A stretch of 64,000 nucleotides of DNA from Hortaea werneckii (Eukaryota; Ascomycota; Dothideomycetes; Mycosphaerellales; Teratosphaeriaceae): the NCBI GenBank assembly GCA_037044905.1, contig JBAOKB010000020.1, positions 620,001-684,000 of the forward strand, read 5' to 3'. Position 1 is the first letter of the stretch; each line of letters starts with the position of its first letter. The notes below the pieces were generated by a model. The model was not told where the DNA came from, did no database searches, and saw only the letters and a list, made by a program, of their open reading frames with translations. A program made the translations under genes and the position numbers. This document shows, one piece after another, positions 1 to 11,798 of the stretch.

Positions 1-2559
1 CCGACGTGGAAGGACGATGGTATGCATGACACGGGACGCTTGAGTGGTGCGACGTGGACACGGACGACGTGCGAGTCGAACTGCCTCCGTGCGCGCGGCT
101 CCATGCATGGACCAAGACCGCTAGAAGCGTTCGCTCAGTTTTCGAGATTCAGTCTCGAATCCGCAAGCATCCGAGTGGCGATGTGTTGGATGTGAGGCCG
201 TCTTCATCCCTTTCGCTTTGCTGTACCTCTTTGTTATGAGGCGTCAATGTGTAAGGTTCCAAGCATGGTAGGAAGGTTTACAGGCTGGGCCGACGAGTCA
301 GAAGGCTGGAAATATGGTCCAGAATCTCTGGATTCTGGTAGGCCCTATGCTACATCCCATTATCATTGACACATGCATGCAATCACGGAATGCCACAGAC
401 AGGAGACAATTGTACCACCTGTCGATTCCTTTGCGGGAGACTCTACGTGGCCCTCAATCTATGCAGACCTGACGGTACAGTACCCGCTTTCGAAAAAGAT
501 GCGCATAGGACAATGCCATACGGAACTATGTCATCAGTGGCAATGGTCGCAAACATAATAATATATTAATACTATTGAGGCTTCTTCAGGGCTACACGCG
601 AGCCAATACATAGCAGATGAAGAACCTCGCGAAGCTCTATGCATGCGAACGTCACATGTTGATATGCACGAGAGCCGTTCAACCGCATTCTTCATATCGT
701 ATGCGCTGTCCACGCAGCGCCACACTTTACCTGCTGTGTTATTGTCGCACACAGCATTGGAATAGTAATAGTGGCAACTCGTAAGAGTGCTTTCTCCAAG
801 CAGAGGTGCAGAGCATAGGCGGTGTACACCTGCGAAGGAATTGTCACATGATTGCATCACCAACATCGAAACCTCGGTCTGATCACCAAAGCAGGCGGTA
901 TCGGCAGATTTCTGCGCTAGAAATAGCAATCATGATTTTCCTTTGGCGATGTGCCGAAGTTGACGGTTGGAGAAATGAGGTAGCCGTTGCAAAAGAAGAA
1001 TTCGAGAAGGACGTCCGAAGGCGGGCCGCAATTTCCTAGGAGGTACCGTCTCCCAAACAAAGCACTGATCACAACCGCCCGGATAGACGGTTGCATGGGA
1101 TGCCCAAAGACGGTTTCACCGTGGCGGTGGTGGCCATCACAATATTGCTCACACACGACGAAGATACCTTGAGACCATCGAGCAAGCGGTGAAATAAGGA
1201 TGACATGGTCGAGAGGTCTAGAGCAACTTTCCAGTAGAGACGAAGTAGGGCTAGATAGCAACAACATTTGAAATCTCGGAACAATCTTAATAACACATAC
1301 TTCGCGTTTAACGTCGGCACCTGAAAGAGCGCGAAGATTGTTTGTGGATGGGCGAATTGTTGATGCCGGCTGTGCCGGGGGGTTTGAAAGACGGATGCGG
1401 AGCTAGCCGCAAACTCTGGCAAAACAACTGGTGGGTTCAGTGCAGCAGATCGCTGCGGGACAGGGTGTGACAAAGCTCCGAACATGCGGTGAAGTGACAC
1501 GAGCGTGCATCGGCAGGATCGTGATATCGACCATCCCTACTCGATACGCAGGCCCTTGGACGGCGTTCGCGGAGCTTGCTGACAACCGCTGAGGTCGCGG
1601 CCAAAGTGGGAAGTGACAGCAGATTGGCGCTTGTCATTAAACGTCCTCAGGTATATTTCAAGACTGCTATTAGCAGGAGAAGCTATATCGTCTGCACGTG
1701 TGAAGAAAAGGCGTTGGAGGCTGCAGGCCTCCAAGTTGGAGAGAAGTAGCCCTAAAGGTTAATCAACATGATTCATAAGACAATAATGTCTGACGCGCTC
1801 ACCGCGAGAGCAACTACTCAGTCACCTCACCGCTGCTGCTCCTGCAGGTTGCAGACCCAGCGGCTCGTCAAATAGACACAGCTCTGTTCGAGTCAATAAT
1901 CCAGACTATGCTCTGGACCGTCTTTTGCATGGGACCGGTAATAATAGGGCTTAGAACTGCTGTGTCAGGATGTCACGACTGTCGAAGGAATCTATCACGT
2001 TCGCATAAGTGCTCTGACGGCTCTCATCTTGGCGGGACCCGAGCTGTCAGCAGCCACAATCTACCTAGGTAATGATGCCGGGATTGATTTGCCGAAGAGG
2101 ACTGTAGATACTGATGGTAACGAGAAACATGGCCATTCGGCTGGAGGGAGGAGGCTAGGTCAGCATTGATCGAGGGATTGGTCTCGCTCGGCAATAGATC
2201 AGGATCACGACGGCAAGTGTCAGTAGTTCTCGCCATGGGCTGTCGATCTCAAAGCCCTGCCACATGCTGCAGCCTGCAGGTAGGGAAGAGGGTAGCCAGG
2301 GAGGGAGAGATACAGCTTAGCGACCCCTCCATTGTGCGCTCCCGGTGCTTGGGTGGGAAGCTCGCAGGGCCGGAGGTAGCTTGCTGCAGCGTCACATCGT
2401 GTTGCTTTCGCTGCACTGTGGCTGCGACTACACGTTTCTTTGTACGATGGGAGCGACAGATCAATTCCCGTTCCGCCGCCTGCCGAAGCGAGGGTGGTAC
2501 GGAGACGCCCAACACGGCTACGCAGGCTAGGCTAGGTCACGGCTCTCGGTCACGTTGTG

Positions 2560-2591
2560 CTGTCTGTCTGTCTGTCTGTCTATCTGTCTGT
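2560..2591. repeat. CTGT tetranucleotide microsatellite
   Basis: About seven to eight tandem CTGT units with one interrupted unit (CTAT). It lies about 820 bp upstream of the Zn2Cys6 regulator and is likely length-variable between strains. Confidence 0.85.
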
Positions 2592-3112
2592 TCAGAGGCT
2601 GCTCGTCATGGCTGCGCCGCGGCAGGGCGAAGGTGCCGGGGTTTAGACGTTGACGAAGCTCCCGCCGGTGGGAAGCATCACACACGAGTCTGCAGTCGGT
2701 TCCTGTTCACACCTGTGACACTCACGGAGCGGCGCCCCAAACCAAAAGTGCCGCAGCTACTACTAGGGACCCGCGCAGCTCCCGCTTGCTAGCCTTGCCC
2801 TTCTCCTGGCCACTGGCGCGACTGGATCTGCGAGGGCTGCGGGCAGGGCTGCTGCCGAGAACCAAACCATCTCGCTGGGCGCGCGGTATCCCGGTGGCGC
2901 AAAGTCTGTCGGGCACAAGGTTTCTTAATCGCTGCCCGCTGGCTTAGTGTCGGCGCCCATCCTTACACCGCGACGAGCTAGACTAGTAAGGCAGCGTTGG
3001 CAGTCCCTCACAGCGCACTGCGCGCCCGGTAACCTCCCTTGAAGTTATGTCATGTCATTTGCGGCAGGATCCTTGTTGCACCCGCCTACGCCTACAGTCG
3101 CTCCCTCCAGTA

Positions 3113-3145
3113 CCTGCCTGACCTGACCTGATCTGACCTGACCTC
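3113..3145. repeat. CCTGA pentanucleotide tandem tract
   Basis: Consecutive CCTGA-like pentamers with single-base variants, about 270 bp upstream of the start codon at 3409. Related GCCTGAG units recur around 3288-3335, so the probable 5' leader of the regulator is low in complexity. Confidence 0.7.
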
Positions 3146-3408
3146 GACTCCGCAACTGCCCTCCTCGGCCGGGCACATGCCATGCTGCTCGCCTGCCTGA
3201 CCGCACCCGCCCGGACACCGGAGATCTGAGACCAGCGCCCAACGAACGCCCCCCTCGCGCGACCAAGCTACTGTACCGGCAGAGCCTGAGCCAGCGCCTG
3301 AGCCAAAGCCTGAGGCGTGCCAGCCCCATTGCTGCCCTCCAGGCTCCCAGGCAGACCCGCGAGACCGCCTTGACCCTTCCCTGACCGCATGGCCGCCCTG
3401 TCTGCAAG

Positions 3409-6400
3409 ATGGACCACAAGAGACCCCCCGCCCACTACGCTGCTGCCCCTCCGCCGCCGCACTCCACCATCGACCGCCCCCCGCCGCCTCCCCACTACGC
3501 CTACCCTCCACAGCAGCCGCAACCACAACCGCAGCCGTCCTTTGCACCTCAGCCTGCACCTCCCCATCCGCACCCGCATCCGCCCACGTCGTACGCGCCT
3601 GCCCCCGTCCCGCCCTCGGTGCCTGGGTCGGCTGGTCCCTCACTGCCACCGTTGCAGCAGCAGGCGTATGGCCCGCCTGGCTCCGCGCCGGAGCAACAGA
3701 GCCTGCCGCCGATCCGCCATCCTTCCCACCCCTCATACGACGCGCGCGACAGCCAAGAACACTATCGGTACATGCAAGACCCGCGCTCTGGACACGCGAC
3801 GCCTGCGCCTGTGGTGAACAGGACATACTCACACGACTCTGCTCCTCAACGGACGCCTACCACGCCCGCTCAGCCCACTCCTTTCCCGCCAGGCTCCTCG
3901 CACGAGGGAGCGCCCCCGGCCGCACACCACCCTATGGAGCACCAGCCGCATCATTATCCTCCACCCCCGCCAAATGGCATGGCACACGGCCTACCACCCC
4001 CAGGTCACCCGCCATCACATCCTGAGCAACACCAGCAGTATGGCCCGCCGGTCGTAGAAACCCATACTCCATACGGTCCGCCGCCGCCGCAACCGCAACA
4101 GCACATGTATCAGCAGCCCGGCTATCAGTCCGGTCCTATTTCAGCAGGCCAATTTCAGGCACTCGGACAGCGTAAGAAGCAGATGAGGGCCACGCAGGTA
4201 TGATAGATCGTTTTCCGATTTTAAAACCTAATGCTAATGCTAGCTAGGCCTGCGAACAATGCCGACAACGTAAGCAGAAATGTGACGAAGGCTCGCCTTG
4301 CTCGTTCTGTAAAGAAAACAACCTCTCGTGTCAATATCGAGATACGCCCCCTGCAAAGTAAGTCGTTTGCGACCAGCGTGAACCGAGTTTGTTTTAGCTG
4401 ACGCAATTCAAGAACCGACAAAAACATGGAAAGGCTGTTGCAGTATATGGAGTCTCATGGGCAAGGCCTCTCGGCCCTAACAAACAAGATAGACGATATG
4501 GATGTACGTCTACAGCGACTTGAAGGAACAGGATCCCACAGTATTTCCGGAGCCGCAGATCACCACACCCGCCAGAGCGAAGATGTGTCCTTTGAACAAG
4601 ACCAGGAAGAGCCATTCAACCAAGATCAGGAAGACCAGGAGCACAAGAAACCGCAGCTGGAAGATCATCGCACAGCACCGCATAAACTGTTATTGCTTTG
4701 GCCAAGCGTGAAGCCCTTGCTAGAAGGCGCAGATGTGCATCTTCACGACAGTTATGTAATGGAAGCTGAAGATCGAGGCATTCTTCGCCTTTTCACCCGT
4801 GGCGAGGGCATCGACGAGCACGACGGCACTCAGCCAGGCGGCCCAGCCAGCCCTGCACGAAGCGATGATAGTGGTGGAGGCAGTGAATCTAATGCTCCTG
4901 CCCCGGCCGAAGGCTTGTGGGGCACAGGTTTTCCCACCGGCCCTCCCAGCGACATTCGGCGATCCGAGCCCTACACTTGGGGTGGACTCAAACCGGATGG
5001 TTCTTTAGATCTAGACGTGAACACAATCAACAGCCTCTACGACAGCTACATGGAGCACATTCAGGTCATGCATCCATTCCTCGACAAGCCGAGACTCAGA
5101 CGACTTTTCGACCAGTTCATCAAGAATTACAGCAGCGGACAGGACATCCGACGTCCATTCGCGGTATCACACAGCAATAGCGACTTTGAACGTTCGAACA
5201 AGCGGCTCAGGACGAATGACGGCAGTGCAGCTGTTCCGACTGGGAACGACATGGGCACAGTACGTGTGCAGCTCACGGAACGCTCGCCAAGCAGTGCGAT
5301 TGTCTATTTGGTCCTTGCACTTGGAAAGATATGCCAACATCGCGATCCGTTGCCAGGCGTCGTCCCAGACAATCGGATGAACGCAAATTCAATGGTTTCT
5401 CATCACCTCTCCAGCACGGCCACCGGCAGTTCGCCTCTAGGCGCCAGTATAAAACCTTCTCCGATTTCGCCCAAGTCAACACCGGTTACCCAACCAACTC
5501 CGCCAAATGACGCTTATCACGCTCACCACTCTCGAAGTCGACGTGCGTCTGCAGATGGCATTGTCAATGCAGGAGGTCGGAATCTTGACGTTATCCCGGG
5601 ACTTGCTTACTACGCCAAAGCGTGTGAGGTGATGGGTGATCAGGCTGATGCCAATGATCTCTGCCACGTACAGATGTTCCTCCTCGCCGGTCTGTACAAG
5701 GGACAGCTTGCGCGCGTAAAAGAGAGCATGAGTTGGTTCACAATGGCGGGGCGTGCTTCATTAATGTTGTTGGATCGTTACAAGCTGTACAACAAGAAGG
5801 AGTGGGGTCCGGGCCAGGGCTCTCTGAGGAGAGGACAAGAGATGATCAAGACCAAGCGCCACAACCTCATCGTATTAGCTGCTTGGACATGTTTGCAATT
5901 GGAAAGCGACATTTTGGCGGAGCTGCGCTTGCCCTCAAGCCATATTCAAGAGATTGAAAATCGATTGGCGTATCCGAAAGAGGTACCAAAGGACGAGAAT
6001 ACGATGGAGTTCGTCGGAAAAGCCCCTGAAAACCCGGTCGACATTTATTACAGCTTTCAACTTTGGCTGCGTCTCCGACTCAACCAAATTCATCGAGAAA
6101 TGTATGGCGCGGCATGCGTCAATCAGCCCCTTGAAGTGGTCCGCCAGACGATACAAGGTCACGACAGCATCTTGGAGGGATGGAGGAATATCATCCCTGC
6201 ACCGCTTCAATGGAGCGATTCAGATCCACCAGCTTCGGACATTCTTGCGGCTAGATTGCGCGCAAAGTACTGGGGCGCACGATACGTGGTCAATCGGCCA
6301 TATCTGGATTACGCGCTACACATTTGGAAGCACGTGCGCAACGGGCGAACTGTTCGAGAAGCTGCATTCGATGCGCACAGGAACCCGCGAGACGAAGCTG

Positions 6401-6899
6401 AGATCCACTTGTTCGAAGCCATCCAGGGCTTGGGAGAGGCGAAAATTTGGGGCTCGGTCAAGACTTGCATTGAAGCAGCGATGCAAAGCACGGTTGCACT
6501 TGATGGCGTCCCTGCCCGTCAAATTGTAACAAACATACACGGGACGGCGCATGCGTAAGTTCCTTTCACCTTGAAAACAAGACTGGGAGTCGCTAACACA
6601 CAAACAGGCAATTCGGCAACATGTTGGTATTATCCGCGGCCTTCCAAGACGGCGTGCTAAAGCGGATGATCGATGAAGAACGATTCAAATATCTGCTGGA
6701 AAGGACGATATCCTTCTTGCGACGCTTGGCACCCATCTCGCCAACATGTGGCATCGACTGCGGCATTCTCGAAAACATTCAGCGGGTCTTGTTCGGGACG
6801 AGCGAAGAAGACAGGCATTTCTACAAGAATGAGGGCGTCAACGAAGTCTCTGCGGAACTGCAGAGCACCACTCGCTCGTTCCAGAGTGCGAGCTCATGA
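3409..6899 (+). CDS. Zn2Cys6 fungal transcription factor
   Basis: Predicted sequence-specific nuclear regulator of 1,110 aa. Exons: 3409-4197, 4248-4357, 4413-6554, 6608-6899; all junctions use GT-AG and keep frame. Residues 1-263 are a Pro/Gln/His-rich, probably disordered region. The zinc cluster at residues 265-291 has the exact spacing C-x2-C-x6-C-x5-C-x2-C-x6-C and is split from the first exon by a 50-nt intron. A short coiled-coil-like segment follows (MERLLQYMESHG onward), then an acidic linker and a large fungal-specific transcription-factor domain around the motif HPFLDKPRLRRLF. The start ATG has a good context (caagATGG). The target genes cannot be read from the sequence. The finger resembles a widespread Pezizomycotina group; comparison with the cellulose regulator CLR-1/ClrA would be a useful test, but I do not assign it. 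Confidence 0.9.
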
Positions 6900-8405
6900 G
6901 CAAGCAAGCCAGCTGCTTCAATCGGCCTTTGCTCCTACATCACTGAACCCGGAGGTCTGGTTGACGGGGACGTTCTCGTTGTGTGAATGACATGCCTTAT
7001 CCTATAATTCAATGCGATATAGGCGGGCGTTCCCGAATTGGCTCTATCTCGGCTCTTGGATCAGCCGGAAATCCCGAAGCGCGAATTTAATCTTCCGTCA
7101 AGCGGAGATGTTCGGATGAGGGTCTCTTCAGCAATGCATTTGGGTGGGCTATAGCCCGAATCAGACATTCTCGGATCTTGCTCCATCTCGACCTCGGATG
7201 TATTTCAGCATCATCACTAGCATCACATTTGGCGTTACCATCTCGAAGGCGAACCTTACTCTGCCCTATCCTCAAACACCTTTTACTAAAGCATGGGAAG
7301 GCTAGCGCTCATTTTACTTTGATTTCTGCCAGCATTGCATTTGCGATATACCAGGCTTTGTTTTCTTCCGAGCCATGGCGTGGGAAGGCACTCACTTGTA
7401 TCATTATTATTCTTTTGCATACATATATTCACCTTAGGTTTATCGCAGCAAGGATTTCCGCTTGTCTAGTGGAGAAATGGTACAGGCATACTTATTAGTG
7501 TCCTGTTGGGACTAAGCTTAGCATTGCTGCTGCAGGGAAATGTATCATATGGTCGGGACGAGAAAGACGGGATGGACAGTATATACATGCCGAACATATA
7601 AACGCATGACTAATGTCGCATTGGTTTCTCATGGACACATGACTTCTAGAAGGCAAACCAACGTTTTATGAAGTTTCTCCAGTGTGAAGATTCCCCAGGA
7701 ACGTTGTGCGATTGCGCAAATGCTGAAGAGCCAGTCACCGAGACCATGGCCTCGGGTCGTCCCCTTTTGCAGCGCCCGTTTGTTGCGGAGTAAGCTCCTG
7801 CTCCAAATCGTTATTATGGAACCTGCAGTTCGTGGATAAAATCCCGGATAATCTTCAAATATAGACAGCGTAGTAATAACCTGCAAGGGTGAAGATGTAT
7901 ATCATCGTTAGGATCGGACTGTCAGCCCATCAATGACCACCGTAGCCAGGAATCCCGGTTTCTGTTTATACATGTTATCTTAGCACGCCCGAGGTTTTGG
8001 AAATACGAGACGCATGCGAGACTAGTCCAGGTCCTGGGTGCCTACGATGTTATGGATGGCGGTGTAGTTCATCGCTCACGAAAGCGGTGGGCCGATGCAA
8101 CTCTGAAGACTGCAGCCGCTCTAGTTCACAATAGTACGGGCCATGAACGAGGAATGTCATTGCTTTGGTTTCAGTATGGCCCTATACCAAATGCTTCTAC
8201 GGGCTGGATGTACAGGTCACGTTACATAGTGTTGCACGTTGCGACAGGCTTGACAAAGATGTATTTTGAATGGAAGATGGCGAGGCAAGATGATTTCATG
8301 GCATTCAGTGTCCTATCCCTTTCTTCATGCGGTGAGATGATCTCTGGAGCGACACCATCCAGTCACACTTCGGCAAACTCCCTCAGTGGCAGAGGCAACT
8401 CGCTG
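6900..8405. other. Intergenic region, convergent
   Basis: Lies between the 3' ends of the Zn2Cys6 regulator (+) and the small membrane protein (-). It is locally AT-rich with short frames only. A 198-codon plus-strand frame at 8052-8648 runs antisense over the last exons of the minus-strand gene and is Ser/Arg/Pro-rich without domain character, so I do not call it. No RNA gene recognised. Confidence 0.5.
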
Positions 8406-8970
8406 TCACCTCTTAGGCGTCCAGAATCCCGCTCCATCGCCACAATGAACGCTCCGCTTGCTCTCGTTGACGTCCTTGCTGGTTACAGTCCGTGCAGGCA
8501 CGGCTGGAGCCTCCCTACAGCAGTATTAGCAAGTTTTCAACTCCATCAAGGCTTCAAATCTCGAGAGAAATCGCCTACCAAATCCGTTGCTCCGCGCCCA
8601 TCTCCACGGGGCTATCAGTCCCCATCTCCGGGTTCTCATGGACATTGACCAGACATCCAGAATACTGGCTGGAGAACTCCAGATCCACGGCCTTCTTGGC
8701 GTACGAGATGCGGTTGCGATAGATCGACTTGCGGCCCCAGGTCTTCGCCCGTGCTGTCTCCCGCCTCCGTGACCATTCACGGTACAGTAAAGCCGTCACC
8801 AGGAGCAACGAGACCAAAGTGAAGAAAATGGAGACCGTGAGCGTGATGATGAATGTGGCGCGCGAAATCACCAGCTTGCCTTCATCATCGAAATTCGGAC
8901 ATTCTGTCGTCCCGGTCGTTTCGATAGCAGATGCAGCGTCGCCGGATCGAGAGTAAAGTTGACTAGACAT
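8406..8970 (-). CDS. Small single-pass membrane protein, unknown
   Basis: I do not recognise a family. From the ATG at 8970 the protein is 166 aa in two exons (8970-8579 and 8514-8406). The 64-nt intron has a GTAGGC donor, a GCTAAT branch site and a TGTAG acceptor, and splicing restores frame; without it a TAG stops the protein at 131 aa. Residues about 33-62 form one hydrophobic segment (ISRATFIITLTVSIFFTLVS and following), followed by a strongly basic stretch (REWSRRR), which suggests a cytosolic C-terminal tail. An extra upstream exon is possible: an ATG-initiated exon ending near 9101 with a GTAAGA donor would join in frame to an acceptor inside the present start (TCTAG). The 5' end is therefore uncertain. 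It could instead be a lineage-specific orphan. Confidence 0.5.
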
Positions 8971-9581
8971 TACAAGCGGGGTAGGAAAAACAGGAGAGCC
9001 TTACGGCGCTGCCAGTGATGACCGCAGTAGTGTGCAAGCGGCTGCCAGCGCCACGTGACTAAAGGAAAGAACTGAGGAACGAAAGGAAGTGTCTTACCTC
9101 TGTGGTAGTACAGAACGACGCTGGGGCATATGAAGGCAGGAAGTCCAGAGCTGCAGGTTTGGGGCACAGCAACTTGCCAATCCGCCCAGAGTACGATGAA
9201 ACTTATATCCGCCGCTGACTAGATTTGGCGCACTGCGCGCGTCCATGAATAGGATCTTGTCAGTCCTACTTATCTGTGTCGCGTTTGCTCGCATTGTGCG
9301 ATAGGCCGCTTGCGCTGGCGTGTTCTTGCTGCTGCAGAGTATGCAGTTCAAGCGGGAAAGCCGGGCGCTTAGTCGCTGATGATTGGCCCAGAGCTTACCA
9401 GGGCAAATGGTGTCGTCTTCACTCAAATCTCCGGTTTAAAAGTACCTAGGTATGCCGGCAATCGTCAAGCTAAACGGCGGCAATGCTTTGCATCGAGAGC
9501 GGAATCTAAGTAAGTCGTTATCTTGACGGGAAAGAACGGTGGGCGCGGCATCTCTGCGGCAACCTACAGCAGATTACTGCC
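8971..9581. other. Intergenic region with possible upstream exon
   Basis: Contains the probable promoter of the small membrane protein and the 3' flank of the RED-like gene; both are on the minus strand. A possible short upstream exon of the membrane protein lies near 9101-9132. Nothing else is supported. Confidence 0.4.
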
Positions 9582-11258
9582 TCAATTGCTGCCGCCTCCT
9601 TTTCGTCCTTCAATAACTCTCATGATGTCTGCCGCATTGTTCGCATCACCTTTGCGCTTCTTCGGCTTCCTCTTTCGCTTCTCCTTCGAGCCGCCCTCTT
9701 CCCAGCCTTCATCTTCATCTGCGCCACCAGCCTTACCCTTCCATTGCGACAGACGTATTTTGCTCCCTTCCGCATCAACTTCAGCCTCATCTTCGTATCT
9801 TGAAGAGCCGAAGCCCATGTCCATATCCTCCATGTCTCGGTCCCGCTGTGCTGCTTCGAGCATAGCTGCACGCTTCTTCTGCTTGGCGGCTTTCTCGGCC
9901 CTTGCAGCATCGTCGAGATCTTCGTCGCCTTCAGAAACGTCATCCTCAGCATTTTCACCTTTCTGAGCGGCTTTCTTGAGAAGGTTTTCAACACCTGCAA
10001 ACCGGTCTGCTTCGGCGCGCGAGGCCTGTTCGTCGATGGAGTTGCCAAAGTAGTTGCGCTTTGCCGGAGGTTTGGCATCTGTTGTTTCCAGGGCTGGTGC
10101 AAGGGTAGCAGGACTGGATTTTCCTGGCGACTCCTTGGCGGGTGGTCTCTCTTTCCCTTCTTTTGAATCGTCCCCATCTGAATCCTCGTCATCTTCATCC
10201 TCACCCACATTGCCCAAAGGATCGTAATCGGTGCCCACACCTTCGAAAATGTCATCGTCTTCCTCTTCCTCTTCCTCTTGCTGCGGAGGGGGAGCTTGGG
10301 GTGCCAAAGCAGAGATGTCGGCATCAGCACCGAGCACAGGCTTACTGGCATCGGGCATATCTGCCACATCAGAACTCTTTTCAGGAACCTTCCGTACTTT
10401 CTTCTTCACAATACCATCATCATCCACCGTGATAAGAACCTCTCTTCCCTTGGCATCAATTTCGATCCTGTCTCTCTGCTTCTCGCCCACCTTCCTCCAT
10501 CTACTGTCTAATGAAGGTGCAGCCTTGGTAGCCGCTGCTGCCTGTCTCTGAGCCTTCAACTCGGCCATTATCTCATTCCGACTTCTCTTCTTGCCTGCAA
10601 GCTGTGCCGGTGCAGCCATGTTGCCCTTCTTCTCGTTCTTCTCTTTTGCAATCGCTTGTACTTCTTGCTCACCGAGCTTATCGAGCTCCTCATCAACGTC
10701 CGGCGGCGGCGCAGCTGCTCCATCTCCGTTGCCCGTCCCTAGTACGTCCTCGCCCCTCCTTACCCTCTCTAACAGCCGCCGATCCAACCCTTTGACTAAG
10801 TGGGTGCTGCTCACATCTCCTCCGGTAATCTCGTCCCGCAGCGCTTCGAACGTCTCCTGGCTGATCTGGTCCAGTTTCACCTGCTCCTCGAGCGCCTTGA
10901 TCCTTGCTGCCTTGCTGCCTTCCTCTCCTTCGTCAGCTTGCGCATCCTCTCTCGCTTTAGCACGATCGGTATAACCAGCTCCAAGTTTGACACCTCTGGG
11001 ATCGCGCGATCTGAATTTCTTGCTCGCTGGTTGCGCCGATCCACCCAAAGCAGCATTTCGTTCGCGGACTTGTCGTGCGAAGTCGACGTCGGTGCCTCCC
11101 TTGACATTGCGCGGTGTCATAGGCATAAAGGAGCGCTTGGCTCCCTGCGTATGAGGGGCTGCATTGGCTTTTGCAGGATTCTGCTCTGAGCTTTTGTCCT
11201 GACCGCGGGCTTGATCTCTTTCTTGGAGCAGTAAGTTGCGAAACTGAGAATTGTTCAT
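9582..11258 (-). CDS. RED-like pre-mRNA splicing protein
   Basis: Intronless, 558 aa. The N-terminal third matches the RED (IK) N-terminal domain layout: FRNLLLQER, a basic Phe/Pro segment with TPRNV, then a block around YTDRAKAREDAQ that corresponds to the family's YRDRAxER signature, followed by the conserved SSTHLVKGLDRRLLERVRRG. The middle is charged and low in complexity. An acidic run (EEEEEEDDDIFEGVGTDYDP) resembles the family's IFDDxGDY element. The C-terminus is Lys/Arg/Gly-rich. In other eukaryotes RED joins the spliceosomal B complex as a partner of SMU1/MFAP1; the fungal role is inferred from that. The start codon is the first ATG of the frame, and the conserved domain begins within its first residues. 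Confidence 0.85.
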   Translation of the reverse strand: MNNSQFRNLLLQERDQARGQDKSSEQNPAKANAAPHTQGAKRSFMPMTPRNVKGGTDVDFARQVRERNAALGGSAQPASKKFRSRDPRGVKLGAGYTDRAKAREDAQADEGEEGSKAARIKALEEQVKLDQISQETFEALRDEITGGDVSSTHLVKGLDRRLLERVRRGEDVLGTGNGDGAAAPPPDVDEELDKLGEQEVQAIAKEKNEKKGNMAAPAQLAGKKRSRNEIMAELKAQRQAAAATKAAPSLDSRWRKVGEKQRDRIEIDAKGREVLITVDDDGIVKKKVRKVPEKSSDVADMPDASKPVLGADADISALAPQAPPPQQEEEEEEDDDIFEGVGTDYDPLGNVGEDEDDEDSDGDDSKEGKERPPAKESPGKSSPATLAPALETTDAKPPAKRNYFGNSIDEQASRAEADRFAGVENLLKKAAQKGENAEDDVSEGDEDLDDAARAEKAAKQKKRAAMLEAAQRDRDMEDMDMGFGSSRYEDEAEVDAEGSKIRLSQWKGKAGGADEDEGWEEGGSKEKRKRKPKKRKGDANNAADIMRVIEGRKGGGSN

Positions 11259-11798
11259 CGTTGCAGAGTGTTGAGGCTAATGCGGCGCACGCGGAGAGCT
11301 GGTTGCCTTGACATAGGAGTCGCAAACTGAGTCTGAACTGCCTGATGACTTGCCTGGGCAAAGCTGACTGCAGTGCTTCCAAGGTTCGGCGCATATGACA
11401 CTGATACTGAGGCCAAAATCCCAGCTGCAGCCGATCTCGAGTTCCAAGGTTCGGAAGTTGAAGCTCCTTAGAGGTCCTTAGTCAGCATCGCCGACCCCTC
11501 CTCCTTCACCTCCTTCCCCTCTGCTTCCTCCACACTCCACTTCGGGTCCCTGCCAAGTGCCTTCACAACATGCTGCTGTAGAGGTCTACAGCAAGCCGAA
11601 ACCATGCTGCTTCCACGCGGAGACATGCGGGGTGAGTGGGTGCTTTGGGCGCCCTTTAGACCATCTTGAGAAGGTGGATACAGTGGACGAATCCTGCCAT
11701 GATGACAGTCGGTCGCCGCGAAGACTATTAAGTATTCGGCTTGTGCTCCATTCCCTCCTTGCAAGCCTTCTCTACTTCATCCCTCATCCCCTTTCACT
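11259..11798. promoter_or_regulatory. Divergent promoter: RED-like / GH43
   Basis: A 540-bp spacer between the start codons of the RED-like gene (-) and the GH43 gene (+). A plus-strand CT-rich stretch (about 11,740-11,790) directly precedes the GH43 ATG, a common fungal core-promoter or leader feature. No clear TATA box is visible. Confidence 0.45.

Larger units (their letters stand above)
1..3408. other. Long gene-free upstream tract
   Basis: No open frame here has convincing protein character; the longest plus-strand frame (about 2166-2792) is Cys/Arg/Ser-rich and lacks domain-like sequence. The last ~900 bases become GC-rich and C-rich toward the start codon at 3409, which fits a long promoter plus 5' leader for the Zn2Cys6 regulator downstream. 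Two short tandem repeats lie inside and are listed separately. Confidence 0.5.

Noticed and set aside
2166..2792. 208-codon plus-strand frame
   Set aside because: Cys/Arg-rich translation across the CTGT repeat, with no ATG-supported conserved start and no domain features.
3092..3832. Long minus-strand frame over the regulator's first exon
   Set aside because: Antisense of a Pro/His-rich coding region; Gly/Ala/Arg-rich composition is typical of a shadow frame.
8052..8648. 198-codon plus-strand frame
   Set aside because: Ser/Arg/Pro-rich, antisense to the last exons of the small membrane protein, and without domain character.
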